Made by a program: the position numbers and the translations under genes
Origin: Linyphia triangularis
Taxonomy: Eukaryota > Arthropoda > Arachnida > Araneae > Linyphiidae
Reading direction: 5' to 3'
Assembly (NCBI GenBank): GCA_963978545.1
Contig: OZ021725.1
Location: 10,047,346 to 10,111,345, forward strand
DNA: 64,000 nucleotides
The notes under the pieces: generated by a model
Seen by the model: the letters and a program-made list of their open reading frames with translations, nothing else
Told to the model about the DNA's origin: nothing
Database searches by the model: none
Shown here: piece by piece, positions 44,756 through 55,454 of the stretch
How the letters are laid out: each line of letters opens with the position of its first letter
Position numbering within the stretch: position 1 is the first letter of the stretch

Positions 44756-45455
44756 AGTCACATTCCCCAACTTTGCAGCAGTAGGAATATAAAATTTTAT
44801 GAAGATCTATTGATTTCTCAACACGGTATAATTTTCTCTAGTCATCTCCAGTTTAGTTCTGACCCCACAGCATATTTGGTGCCTAAGCTGAAAGATTTAT
44901 TTAATTTTTGTCAAACAGTTCTCCAAAAGGAAAAGCTTATTTAAATTAAAATTAATGCAATTTCAAACTGAAAGCATTCCTTATTCTGCTTTTCAAATCG
45001 TCCCCCCACAAAACAAAGCTATTCGTATACAGTCGCAGCATTGGTCCATATTATTAATTCAAAGTCTGATTACATTCCCCGAATCGAGAAATATTATTCG
45101 TAGAGAAGAGGAAAACATGTAAACATATTTCAGAATTAAATTTCGTTTATAAATGCGGTATTGAAAAGTCAAATTCCATCTTCATCTATTCTAATGCTAA
45201 AGTATTCGCATACTATGTTTACATAATTTATTTTAAATAATAGTTTTAGATCTGTTGTTCAACAGTGTAGAAATTTATCCTTAAATCAATATGAGACAAT
45301 ACACTATTTTAATTGCTTGTGTTTTATAATAAAATAATTTTCTTCTTGAACATTCACTTGAAATAGATTAAAATTGATTTTACTGCACTTTTTCTAGGAA
45401 GTATAAATTAAAATAATATAATAAGAATTTTGACAAATGTAAAACTCAAAAATAA
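44756..45455. other. AT-rich sequence without recognisable gene
   Basis: Nothing supported. Confidence 0.4.
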
Positions 45456-46144
45456 TTAAGGAGAATTGGTACCATTCAAACTTTTTTTTTTATTTAAGCA
45501 TTTAAAATTATAGTTTTTACATATTTGGAAGTATTATTAAGTAAAAACTAAATTTTATTACAAAAAAAGTTCACATGGTGCTCTAAATTTTCAAAATTTT
45601 AAAAAAATTCATCAAATTTCAAATTCTGTCATCTTTTTCATTTTTCAATAGTTTTTCCTGATTTTTAAAAAGAAAATGTTTCTAATAATATGCTCTAACT
45701 TTATAGGCATCGGATTTAGAAGAAGTAAAATAGTTTTCGAGAAAAACGATAATTACTTTACCTCTATGTAAAAAAGGAGAGAAAAAAAAAATATTTTATT
45801 CAAAAATCCATGCCTATTTTTTTTTTTTTTTAAATAGATATTGAGAATGACACACGAAAAATTTTAAATCATTTCATTTATATTTTCTGAAGTTTTAGCA
45901 TTTTGAATAAGGTGGGAATTTTATAAATCACGAACTGAGAAAAATGCGTTCGAAACATCAAAGGAGCTATTGCAGCAATGCTCAATTCTCCGTAAAAAAC
46001 ATAGTTTTTCTGAAATTGCAGTTATCGGATCAGCTTAAAAACTGTCAGAATAAAGAGAAGGTATCAAAGATTATAAACGCGCAAAGAATAGAAAATTTAC
46101 ATTTTTATTATTTTTTGTGAAAACAATGGGCACCAAGTCCCCTA
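45456..46144. mobile_element. TTAA-type MITE 7 (right end degenerate)
   Basis: TTAA at 45456; termini GGAGAATTGGTACC and (reverse complement) GGGGACTTGGTGCC. The right TTAA has decayed to CTAA. No coding sequence. The terminus resembles the GGGGACATGG type of MITEs 1 and 2. Confidence 0.6.
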
Positions 46145-46264
46145 AAAGAAGAATATTTGATTTAAATATGAAATATTTTAATATTATTTTATAAGTTATC
46201 AAAACTTCGATATTAATAAGCTAAAGATTCCGATGTTCTTTTTATTTATCGCAACTGTTTACAG

Positions 46265-47345
46265 GGTGCTTCAAATAGGAGTGACATATTTGAAAGATCA
46301 ACTTAAATAATATAACGCATAAAAATAATGTTTTTAATATAAATCCTTTATATGCATTGCTAATTTTTATGTTCGTTAAGGGGAGTTTAAACCTTTTGAC
46401 GCAAACAAAAACAGCTTTTTTTGCGTAATGTTCAATATGCTTTAAAATAAAATATACTTTGTATTTTAAATTGTAATTTTGTATACGGTACAATGCTTAT
46501 TTTCTTCTTGAAAAACAATAATTATTTTAGACATAAATATATTTTTTTTAAAGTTATCAAGTGAAACGTAACGATGAAAAATTTATAAATAAATTTTTTG
46601 AACATAAATTACCCACAAGATATTTTATTAAGTTTCAGGAATAAACTCAATACTAATATTGGAAATTAAAGCTAATTTATGGGTCTATTCTCTAAAGCAG
46701 AAGTATTCTTTTATACAATATAAAAATATTTTTTTTGTATAAAATAACTTTAAAATTTAAATTTTAAATATTTTTTCTAACTATAAAGGACGTTTTATAA
46801 AAAACTTGTCATCTATATTCTTATTTCCTGCTTCAGAGAATGTAAAACTATCACGTGCATATCCATACATTTTTTTAAAGGGATAGAACAATAACTTTTT
46901 TTTTAATATTGTGGGTAACTTAAGTTCATAATTTTTTTTCTAAATTGTCCATCATTACGTTTCACTTGATAACTTTTTAAAAAACATACTTATGCTTAAA
47001 ATAATTAATGTTTTTCAAGAAGGAAATAAGCATTATGCTGCACAAAAAATATCAATTAAAATTACCGAATACTTTTTATTTTAAAGCATATCGAAAATTA
47101 CGTAAGAGCTCTTTTTTTTGTCGTCAAAAGGTTTAAACTCCCCTTAACAAAGCGCTGTTTCTGTTGCCAGGGTGGGCTTATTTTTAATACTTAAAATTAG
47201 AGGCAAACGCCATCCCATCAGAAAAATATGCGGTAAGCTACTTTTCAAAATTTATTCGTTAAAAATGAATGTGAATTAATGCACTCACATCCAAATATCT
47301 TTCATTATTTATTCAGATTAATACAATTTTATTATTTATTTATTT
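46265..47345 (+). repeat. Dispersed repeat family R, copy 7
   Basis: Blocks CGCATAAAAATAATG and TATGCATTGCTAATTTTTAT precede, and ACTCACATCCAAATATCTTT and AAAACAATTTTGGCAACAGG follow, a TTAA MITE at 46376-47147. Confidence 0.6.
46376..47147. mobile_element. TTAA-flanked MITE 8
   Basis: TTAA at both ends. The first 26 bp (46376-46401, beginning GGGGAGTTTAAACC after the TTAA) are perfectly inverted at 47122-47147, and complementarity continues inward with gaps. The interior has two inverted blocks around TTTCACTTGATAAC. It is inserted in repeat R. No transposase. Confidence 0.9.
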
Positions 47346-47690
47346 ATTAAAACAATTTTGGCAACAGGAAAGCCGCCTGCTCGCAAACCTCGGAAATTTC
47401 TTCGCAATCCAGTCACCTGCTCGATAACGTTAGCTAAAGCCTGATATCGCTACTCTCGCCCCCCCCCCCCCCCGAAAAAAAATCCTGGCTACGCCACTGA
47501 CGCTTGCTACTAAAAATGCGTATTAATTGAAAACGCCGGTCTTTTAATCGTTTATGACCTGATCCTGGAAATTAAATAAATAGGAATTATTATCCTAAAA
47601 ATACCAAACAAATGGTCTTTGCAAACAATAGCATTCAAATCGACCTCGATTCTAACTGAAAACCAGTTAAATTCTTAGTTTACGTATATG
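47346..47690. mobile_element. hAT terminal fragment and flanking sequence
   Basis: A C run at about 47458-47473 is followed by GAAAAAAAATCCTGGCTACG and CCACTG, ending at 47499. Its reverse complement, CAGTGGCGTAGCCAGG, is the classic terminus of a widespread hAT group. The matching other end was not found. The rest is unassigned. Confidence 0.5.
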
Positions 47691-48219
47691 GGTTGGCGCG
47701 ATTTTGAAAAGTTGGCGGCAAGGCCAAACCGTTACGGCGGGTACACCGTTAGCCGAAAGCAAATTTAAAAATCGCCACCAAAATAAATCTCCTCTCCTTC
47801 ACTCTCCCCCTACGGATTCCATAAGGGTTACCATAAAATTGCTGTTGAATATGCACGGCAAAAAGAAGAGTCTACAATGGACAATTCCCGCATTTTTTTT
47901 TTAAAAATTTATTCGATTCTAAATATCTCGAAATGACCATTAACACAAAAATTTCTATTCTCCACGCTTTTTTTTTTTTTTTTTCCAAAAAATTTGCATT
48001 TTAAGTTTGTCTGTCAGATTTTTGCGGGAAAACGGACCTTTTTTTTTGCGACTCTATTATGACGTCATCGTTTCCTGAATATCTGCATAGGTCACGTGGC
48101 GGTTACGGCTGTTAAAACGTTGTTATCACGGAAATTTCAAATACTTGTCTTCTCGTCCTTTTGTTTTCATATTATTTGATTGATTTTTTCTTAAAATTTC
48201 TAACATTTTCTACAAATAT

Positions 48220-48414
48220 TGTATCGTGCCAATGTGCAAAAGCACAACCATAACAACTCCTGGCAAAATTTTCATTTACGTACCACGGAATAAAAATACT
48301 CGCAAAAAGTGGTGCCAAGCGATGAAGAGGGACATTGAAAAGTATATGCCACTGTCGACAAAGACTGTATATTATGTTTGTGAATATCATTTTGGAAATA
48401 AGTTACATTTATGA
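48220..48414 (+). pseudogene. THAP zinc-finger domain, truncated
   Basis: The frame reads C-I-V-P-M-C-K-S, then FIYVPRNKNTRKKWCQAM, then YYVCEYHF before running into a stop. This matches the C2CH pattern of THAP domains: Cys-x4-Cys at the start, the conserved Pro and Trp in the middle, and Cys-x2-His at the end. No in-frame ATG lies between the upstream stop at 48181 and the first Cys, and the residues expected after the final His are missing. The domain binds DNA in transposases and host regulators; here it is a fragment. Confidence 0.75.
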
Positions 48415-48422
48415 TAATTTTT

Positions 48423-49598
48423 ATATTAGGAAAATTAAAGAATGTTTGCCTTTTAAGTTTAAAATAAGCTATTTGTTAGGAAAGCTATTCTAAATTTTTG
48501 TAAACATCAAGGGCAAAGTAATGGGTCAAAATTGAAAGTCCGATACTGATTCTGCGCCAAGAATTGTTTACATAAAACCACGCCAATTTTATGATAGGAA
48601 AATTAAAGAATGTTTGCCTTTTAAGTTTAAAACAAGCTATTTGTTAGGAAAGCTATTCTAAATTTTTGTAAACATCAAGTGCAAAGTAATGGGTCAAAAT
48701 TGAAAGTCCGATACTGATTCTGTGCCAAGAATTGTTTACATGAAACCACGCCAATTTTATGATAGAAAAATTAAAGAATGTTTGCCTTTTAAGTTTAAAA
48801 CAAGCTATTTGTTAGGAAAACTATTCTAAATTTTTGTAAACATCAAGTGCAAAGTAATGGGTCAAAATTGAAAGTCCGATACTGATTCTGTGCCAAGAAT
48901 TGTTTACATAAAACCACGCCAATTTTATGATAGGAAAATTAAAGAATGTTTGCCTTTTAAGTTTAAAACAAGCTATTTGTTAGGAAAGCTATTCTAAATT
49001 TTTGTAAACATCAAGTGCAAAGTAATGGGTCAAAATTGAAAGTCCGATACTGATTCTGTGCCAAGAATTGTTTACATAAAACCACGCCAATTTTATGATA
49101 GAAAAATTAAAGAATGTTTGCCTTTTAAGTTTAAAACAAGCTATTTGTTAGGAAAGCTATTCTAAATTTTTGTAAACATCAAGTGCAAAGTAATGGGTCA
49201 AAATTGAAAGTCCGATACTGATTCTGTGCCAAGAATTGTTTACATGAAACCACGCCAATTTTATGATAGAAAAATTAAAGAATGTTTGCCTTTTAAGTTT
49301 AAAACAAGCTATTTGTTAGGAAAACTATTCTAAATTTTTGTAAACATCAAGTGCAAAGTAATGGGTCAAAATTGAAAGTCCGATACTGATTCTACGCCAA
49401 GAATTGTTTACATAAAACCACGCCAATTTTATGATAGGAAAATTAAAGAATGTTTGCCTTTTAAGTTTAAAACAAGCTATTTGTTAGGAAAACTATTCTA
49501 AATTTTTGTAAACATCAAGGGCAAAGTAATGGATCAAAATTGAAAGTCCGGTACTGATTCTGCGCCAAGAATTGTTTACATGAAACCCCTCCAAATTA
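48423..49598 (+). repeat. 168-bp tandem repeat, seven units
   Basis: The anchor ATGATAGGAAAATTAAAG (or GATAGAAAA) recurs at 48591, 48759, 48927, 49095, 49263 and 49431, exactly 168 bp apart; a first, slightly diverged unit starts near 48423. Because 168 is divisible by three, each unit repeats the same frame: a stop, then SDTDSVPRIVYIKPR, then FYDRKIKECLPFKFK, ending at TAA after about 41 codons. It adjoins the THAP fragment. Confidence 0.95.
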
Positions 49599-49599
49599 T

Positions 49600-50130
49600 G
49601 TTCACTTGTCATTAAAAAAAAAATAGCGGGGAAGCCATTTTTTGTCACAAATTACCTTAGCGCAGAATCTATACCGGACTTGGATGTTGACAACGGCCCC
49701 CTTTAACGAAAAAATACCGATATTTTCCCCCGAAGCTTTTTATTCCAAGCACAACAAAACCATTCAAGTTACTTAAAGCAAGGAATCTTGCCTACTGGCT
49801 TTTACGCCACAGGTTTCCGCTGTTACAAAATCCATATTCTTGCTGAAATAGACAGCCATCACTGTCGAGTCAATTATTGGCAAATTGTCCAGTTGGCCTC
49901 TTACAAAACCGGGTTCCATTTTGACAATTAAGATAAAAACAATTATCTACAAAAAAGGCGATCAAAAATATTTGAGAAACGGCAACTACTAAGTAGAAAC
50001 TACAGAGTATATAGCTGACATTTTGTGGTAGAAACCTCACCATAACAAACGGAGCGAAGGGATTACGTCACCGAACCTTTCGAGACACTTGACGTCATAC
50101 TCAAAATCGGCCCGTTTTGAGCGGATCGCA
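49600..50130. other. Right part of the THAP element
   Basis: Contains an inverted partial 168-bp unit (AATCTATACCGGACTTGGAT near 49668). No other coding similarity recognised. Confidence 0.4.
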
Positions 50131-50523
50131 ATTTGAGAGTTTTTTGCGCATTTTCATTTCTTAATATTTAAATAACTAATTTTTTTAAAGAAATTTTATT
50201 GGAATATTTAGAATCAGAAAGAAATTCTTTATAAATATAAATCAATTTCATTCGTTTTTAAAAAGCGCGGGAATTGTCCATTGTAGAACTTCATCGTCTA
50301 CAAAAAAAGCGCCAAATTGGCTTGGCAATATTTGCACGTCACCTAAAAACAGAGCGAAAACCAAGGTTACCTGATTTTCAGCCAGTTTTAATGCTATCAA
50401 ACAAAATATTGCTTAAAGTATCTTGTGAAATTTTTAAATAATAAAAAATTCCATAACTATACCACATTTTTGGAAACTAGTACCAACTTTAAAATATTGT
50501 GCTCAAAACTTTATGTGAAATTA

Positions 50524-50703
50524 AGGTTGGTTAGTTGATTTATACTCTCAGCGACCTATTTTTTTGCACAATGACGGTTAACCAGGTCAGGCCGGTTTAT
50601 CAGTTTATCGTGGATTCCGAACCACAACGAACATCCATGCCTAACCCGGGATTCGAACCCAGCACCTTTGGCACGCAAAGACACAGGCCATCAGGTAGGC
50701 GTG
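50524..50703 (-). mobile_element. tRNA-headed SINE, family B, copy 2
   Basis: Perfect B box (complement GGATTCGAACC at about 50650). The plus strand begins GGTTGGTTAGTTGATTTATAC and includes AGCGACCTATTTTTTTGCAC. A possible imperfect duplication GTGAAATTAAGG/GTGAAAATGAGG. Confidence 0.75.
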
Positions 50704-50801
50704 AAAATGAGGAATATACATGGTACGTCATTGGTCATTGCAGATTCCCGCTACTACTTTAACAATCCGAATTCTGATTTTTGTAATCGAATCCTGATAA
50801 T

Positions 50802-50982
50802 TGGTTGGTTGTTTTCAGATTATCTGGCGCCGACAGCATCACGAGGGCTATAATACGCCGAAACATTCATCATTTGACCAGCCAACATACATTTACAAAC
50901 ATCCATGCCTTAAACGGGACTCGGAACCCGCAACCTATTGGTCTAGAAGCTAGCACGCTAACCAATATACCGTTTGGTCGGC
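50802..50982 (-). mobile_element. tRNA-headed SINE, family A, copy 7
   Basis: Complete minus-strand copy; duplication CCTGATAATT at 50792-50801 and 50983-50992. It lies about 100 bp from a family B SINE in the same orientation. Confidence 0.9.
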
Positions 50983-50992
50983 CCTGATAATT

Positions 50993-51231
50993 TGATTTGT
51001 ATCGTGGTATAATCTTTTAAAAGAAATGAAACTAATTTCGATAATAATAATAATAATCGTTAAAGCTAAAAATTGAATTTTCCTAAATTTAGAAATTTAA
51101 TAACTCCAAAACTTTTATTGAAATTAAAAAAAAAAAGAGGGTTACAAGAGTGCTTTAATGATATATATACCTCTCTTGTTAGGACATATAATAACTCGAA
51201 AACAAAAGTTTACATCTCTGATGTTTTCTTA
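50993..51231. other. Unassigned sequence
   Basis: AT-rich; an (ATA)n stretch near 51041-51058. Confidence 0.3.
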
Positions 51232-51855
51232 TCAGCAGATTTCGCTGTGTGTGTACGTGGTCAGCATAACTCCCGAACTAATTGATCTACGATGTTCATA
51301 TTTGGTGTACGGATTGGGGACGGCACAAGGACTTACCATTAAGGTTTTCGTCAAAATAGCGCATGCGCATAAGATAGCTGTCTTTGAAAAAAAAAAAAAA
51401 AAACGTTTTTCAATGATTGCTAACAAATGGCTCCAATGATTTTGATCAAAATCGCTGTGGTAATGCCTCTTAAGGTGATCTAAACATCCCCACCTCCGAA
51501 ATTCCTGTAAAAATGTTTTAAGGGCGTAAAAAGTTGAAAAACGAAGGCCTTCAACACAAAGTTTTCTTTTCATGAGCATACCTCATAAATTATCATTTTA
51601 TCTTTTCTCCTCAGTTTCCCTTATAATAAAGTATAATATAAGGTTTATCGAAAAGTATATCGTCAAAATCACAATTTTGGCAATTTTTTTTTTTTTGTCC
51701 TTTCTAAAGACCCATATAAAAATAATCGCCAAAAATATCGCCAAACTGGCCATTTCTTCTAAATGACTGATGAAAATATACAAACGGTAAATGACGCAAT
51801 TCCACGTCAGTATTATAATGTAATTGAAAGCTGTGCGATGTTCCACACCCCTAGT
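51232..51855 (-). repeat. Dispersed repeat family D, copy 3
   Basis: D blocks in reverse order and orientation (GTGTACGTGGTCAGCATAAC, GATTTTGATCAAAATCG, a GCCAAACTGGCCATTTC block, GCTGTGCGATGTTCCACACC). The site occupied by a SINE in copy 1 is uninterrupted here. Confidence 0.75.
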
Positions 51856-52470
51856 TTTTAGTTACAAACGGTACATTAAGCAGTGTGACCATTATTTAAC
51901 ATAAGTTATTTTTGTTTGTTTGCTTCCAGCAGAATATTAAATCGAAAATGCAAGTAAAAACCTAATAAACCTTTGAAGTCAAGCAAATGCCAGAAATCTG
52001 CTTTGAAAATTTAATCTCAGGGAAAGAACTGAGAAAGACGTGAATTAAAAATTCATTTCATCGGAGCAATCCTAAAAATAAAATGTCAGCGCTCAAAGCA
52101 TATGTTGCTCCCATTATCGCGTATAATTCATTTTCTGAGTTCTTAAGCTCCGTTTTAAGAAAATGAAATTTTCTAAATATGTTCATTTGGGGAGAAGGGG
52201 GGGGGGGTGATTTCCTGTTAATCTTCCTAATATCCTCTTGTTCTCATTAAATTGTATTCACTTATTAGCCTTCTGTTCAAGATGAATAATTTGGTTTGAA
52301 CTCCTTCAAATGGTGTAAAATATATGCACGTGATATTTTTTTTTATTTGCTTGGTTACAAACTGTCAAATCCAAACTAGCTGTCGAGTATAACAGTTGTT
52401 ATTAGAATATCGATTATAATAGTTGTCGAAAGTAGTTGTTATTAGGATTCTAATAACTGCGATCGACAGT
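51856..52470. other. AT-rich sequence without recognisable gene
   Basis: A G run at about 52198-52207. GTTGTTATTAG occurs twice near 52394 and 52434. Nothing else supported. Confidence 0.4.
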
Positions 52471-52477
52471 ATAATAT

Positions 52478-52874
52478 TGTTACGAATTTCTGTATATTTG
52501 TAAATATTTCGTAGCATTAATTACGTAAAAAGATAAATTTATGTACATTTTGCATAAGGCAGTGCAATAGTTTGTCTTACTTTGCTCTCTTGCATTGTGA
52601 CCCTTATTGCTTGAAAACGAGTTTTACAGAGATAATGCTGGGAAGCGAGTTTTACAAAGAGCAGTCCATTTAACATTATGGTAATGGCAATCACGCCAAA
52701 TTTTGCGAGAAATCACCAAATGTCGCCAAACTTGGCGACCATTTGGCGACATTTTCGGTCCCCATGTACATGTATAGGACTTTTCGACTACGATCTGGAA
52801 AGTCCTCCAAATTTCTATCTCTAGAAGATTCACGGTATAAGGTCCTATATGAGGTCGGCCGTGAGTGGAGTGAA

Positions 52875-52908
<34 letters not shown>

Positions 52909-53163
52909 GACTAAAGTTACTGAGTTAGCTGTCTCTCAGGGAGCATTCAGAGTAGTTCTAAAAGCTAACTGTATTGCATTGTCCTTTGCGGTGATATTTA
53001 GCAGTTGTGTATCAAGTTTTTAACTGCTGTTTAGTGCTCTATTGTTGTGTGAAGAGCTGTATTGAGTCTACTAGAACGAGAAGTTCTGGAGTTATATCGG
53101 AATAAATTTCTGCAAGTTTTGATCTGCTTTGGCTTCAAGTCTTTCGAACCCATCCACGCAACA
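52478..53163 (+). mobile_element. Solo LTR, family L, copy 5
   Basis: TGTTACGAATTTCTGTATAT start and GCAACA end, flanked by ATAT (52474-52477 and 53164-53167). A (GTTA)n run follows at about 52875-52910, in the place where other copies carry GTTAGTTG-type repeats. AATAAA near 53100. Confidence 0.86.
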
Positions 53164-53169
53164 ATATGT

Positions 53170-53620
53170 ATAATCTCAAGGCGTCTACCCCATTGACCAT
53201 TGCGTCGTAACAAAAAGCAAGCTAAGTATTTCGTGTTGGCGACCGCTAAGAAAAAGTTCACCAACGATCGTCGGTATTATAATAAATTATGGAATAATTC
53301 ACTGGGACCTTACAGTCCTTTTGATTCGAAAAAGACATCACGGAACAAGTTCTCCTTAAATGACAACATTTATTTTTCCTTTTTGGAAGCATGGAAGAAA
53401 TTCCACAATTGACGAGCTTTTTGTTACGAAGAAAAGGTCGACAGGATAAGATGGTACCTGTAGATTATGGACGAAGCCTTCCCACGTAATGACTCGGATG
53501 CGCGGAGGATCGGCCAACATCCGTCTAGCAAGACCGACCGTTTCGATGAACTAAGGGAATCGGTTTGGAGTAATTTTTGTCTCTCGCGAACTGTCTAATG
53601 GATAATACACAACTACAGTT
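53170..53620 (+). other. GC-richer unassigned segment with two short frames
   Basis: Base composition is more balanced than the neighbours. A 70-codon frame (53200-53412) is rich in Lys/Arg/Asn. Overlapping it is a shorter frame starting ATGGAAGAAATTCCAC near 53389 (MEEIPQLTSFLLRRKGRQDK…) with a stop after about 32 codons. No family recognised. It may belong to the same mobile or host gene as the fragment at 53780. Confidence 0.25.
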
Positions 53621-53779
53621 CGCCAAAAAAAATATCCGAACGATGGCTATATCTTGTATACTAATTGATGAAATAACAATAGTCAGGTACCGTTGTAAAT
53701 CGTGGAAGGTCTTTTTTAATTGTAAATAATTTTTTTATTAGTATGAGGAGTCATCTACTTATTGAAACAAAACCAAATA

Positions 53780-54032
53780 GTCCTGCTGGCACTTCATACA
53801 ATTTCCTTCACATGCACAAGCAGTCGAGCGAATTGTGAAACTTGTCACGGCAGCCTCCGAGAAAACAGTAGGGCCTGAAAACAGGGATAAATTCATAAGA
53901 GCTACTCTAGAATCCAGAAAACACATGTCGAAATTCGAGACAAAAAAAGGATTACAAGTAGTAATGCTATCGTCAATTGTATATTTGAGAGGCAATAAAA
54001 TTTCACATCCCTTTAAAATGAGGCAAGTGTGA
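53780..54032 (+). pseudogene. Fragment of an AQAVER-type arthropod repeat protein
   Basis: The open frame reads FIQFPSHAQAVERIVKLVTA, then ASEKTVGPENRDKFIRATLE, then SRKHMSKFETKKG, ending in a stop near 54030; an upstream in-frame stop lies near 53780. From general familiarity, a segment of the form PCHTQAVERxxKxVTEAS…GxxxRDGFIRAxLxSR occurs in many uncharacterised multi-copy arthropod proteins. I cannot name the family. It lacks a start codon and the N-terminal part. Confidence 0.45.
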
Positions 54033-54035
54033 CGT

Positions 54036-55080
54036 GTATTTTTTAATTATTTTTTTGAAATTTAGCCTTTTATTTTCCGAAATTTGGTGTTGCTGAGGTA
54101 GCAGAAGATATTAACCTAAAATTATAAAAAAAAAAAAATTATAGTGGTTGTTGTCAAAAATAGTAACTAGTAAACACTATCCTTAAAGTTACAGTGAAAT
54201 CTGGAATTTTTTATGAATTTTTGAATTTTCATCACTTTTTGCCCAAATTTCGGAACTTTCGAGCTATTGAGGCGACAGAAGATATTAACCCAGAGTTTTA
54301 AAATTTCACACACCTATTAGTGATGGGTGTCCGCAAATTTTCCGCACTACCGCTAAAAGATTTGAAAAATTTCGATTTTTTTTCGATACGCCCTAGTGTT
54401 CAACTTGCCTTAATGTTTTATGTATTAATTAATAGTTCTAATATAGCTCTATCCAATGACACCTAGTTTGAAGTGACAAATCAAACGCGCAAGATATAAT
54501 TCAGTCTTGAAAATGGTAAAAAACATGAAAACCTGGACATTTCATGACCTTGAATTACCTTGCGCAATTGACTTGCCATGAACTTTTTATATGTTTTATA
54601 AAGTTCTATTCTTGTACATTCCACAACAGAAGAAATGAAGGTGGCAAGTTGCTTGTGAAGTTTTAGACGGATAAAAATAGTTTTCATGTGTCACAAAAAC
54701 ACCAATTTTTTCATTTTTAAAGGTGATCTTTGACACGTCATAGAATTTGAGCGGTGCAACTACGGAACAAATAATTTCAGATTTTATCATCTAATAAGGG
54801 TAGCAGCAACTGGTAATTTTTTGGGGACAATCGAAGATAGTGTGAATCACCCCCTAATGTTAAGTGGCTCAATCTCTCAGAATCTTGCTCTTAAAATGAA
54901 AATTTGTTTTTTTAGCCATAAATTCTAAAAAAGTTCATATATTTTAGCAATTATTGTTTCAAACGATAGTTTGTAAAAGGCCAAACATAAATAACTTGCA
55001 ACTTTTGCATTAAACAGTTTTTTAAATAATTAATTATGAATTAATAAAACAAGTTTTAATTTTTTTTAATTAGAAGTATG
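54036..55080. other. Unassigned sequence with a diverged 60-bp duplication
   Basis: CAGAAGATATTAACC occurs at about 54103 and 54269 with similar surroundings (AAATTT(C)GG…GAGG). No gene recognised. Confidence 0.35.
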
Positions 55081-55099
55081 TATTTTTTTGCTTTCATTA

Positions 55100-55417
55100 G
55101 AATTGTCATGGTCGAAATACCCTCCAGAATTTTTTCTTTCCATTTTGACTTTTGGTTCTCAATATTTGAGCAAAAATGTAAAAAAACTCACATTAAGGGA
55201 CTGTGCAATAGATTACGTCATGAAGCACGCAAAACGTTTGATTCTTCCGTGCTGTAAAGAAATTCGCTTTCAAGATCGGCCAAAACATTTTCGCTCTAAA
55301 GTGACGTGTTTCTCAAAAAACATTAAAAAAAATAGGGGTAAATTTTTTTGCACTGGACATACAGAAAATCGCATACAAAGCATTTGTGAGCAAACCGCAA
55401 GATTCTACGATAATTAG
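55100..55417 (+). CDS. Candidate terminal exon, unrecognised
   Basis: A pyrimidine tract plus CATTAG at 55085-55100 forms a good 3' splice site. It is followed by an open frame of about 105 codons (ELSWSKYPPEFFLSILTFGS… ending …CEQTARFYDN) with mixed composition, five Cys and many basic residues. No ATG is well placed, which suits an internal or last exon. I do not recognise the product. It may belong with the AQAVER-type fragment upstream. Confidence 0.3.
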   Translation, partial: ELSWSKYPPEFFLSILTFGSQYLSKNVKKLTLRDCAIDYVMKHAKRLILPCCKEIRFQDRPKHFRSKVTCFSKNIKKNRGKFFCTGHTENRIQSICEQTARFYDN

Positions 55418-55454
55418 AACCGAAATATAGCCATTGTTGGATTTATTTATTCAT

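Larger units (their letters stand above)
47867..50289 (+). mobile_element. THAP-containing element with inverted ends
   Basis: TCTACAATGGACAATTCCCGC at about 47868 is inverted at about 50266-50287, and similarity extends inward (poly-T, then an ATTCTAAATAT block). Inside are a THAP-domain fragment (48220-48414), seven 168-bp repeats and, near 49650, an inverted partial copy of the unit. TGACGTCA motifs stand at 48059 and 50092, one in each end region. A related end lies at 62816-62990. THAP domains are found in P and Kolobok transposases; the superfamily and exact ends are not settled. Confidence 0.6.

Noticed and set aside
43875..44784. Phe/Tyr/His-rich open frames of 184-198 codons
   Set aside because: They lie wholly in the TTTCATTA-rich array, overlap in different frames and have no start context or domain. 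The frames are open because the repeat lacks stops.
46262..46290. Second mariner terminus (ACAGGGTGCTTCAAATAG)
   Set aside because: Only the first seven bases agree with the CAGGGTGTCTAT terminus and no partner end was found.
48423..49598. CRISPR-like array
   Set aside because: Units are contiguous 168-bp tandem repeats without unique spacers, in a eukaryotic context.
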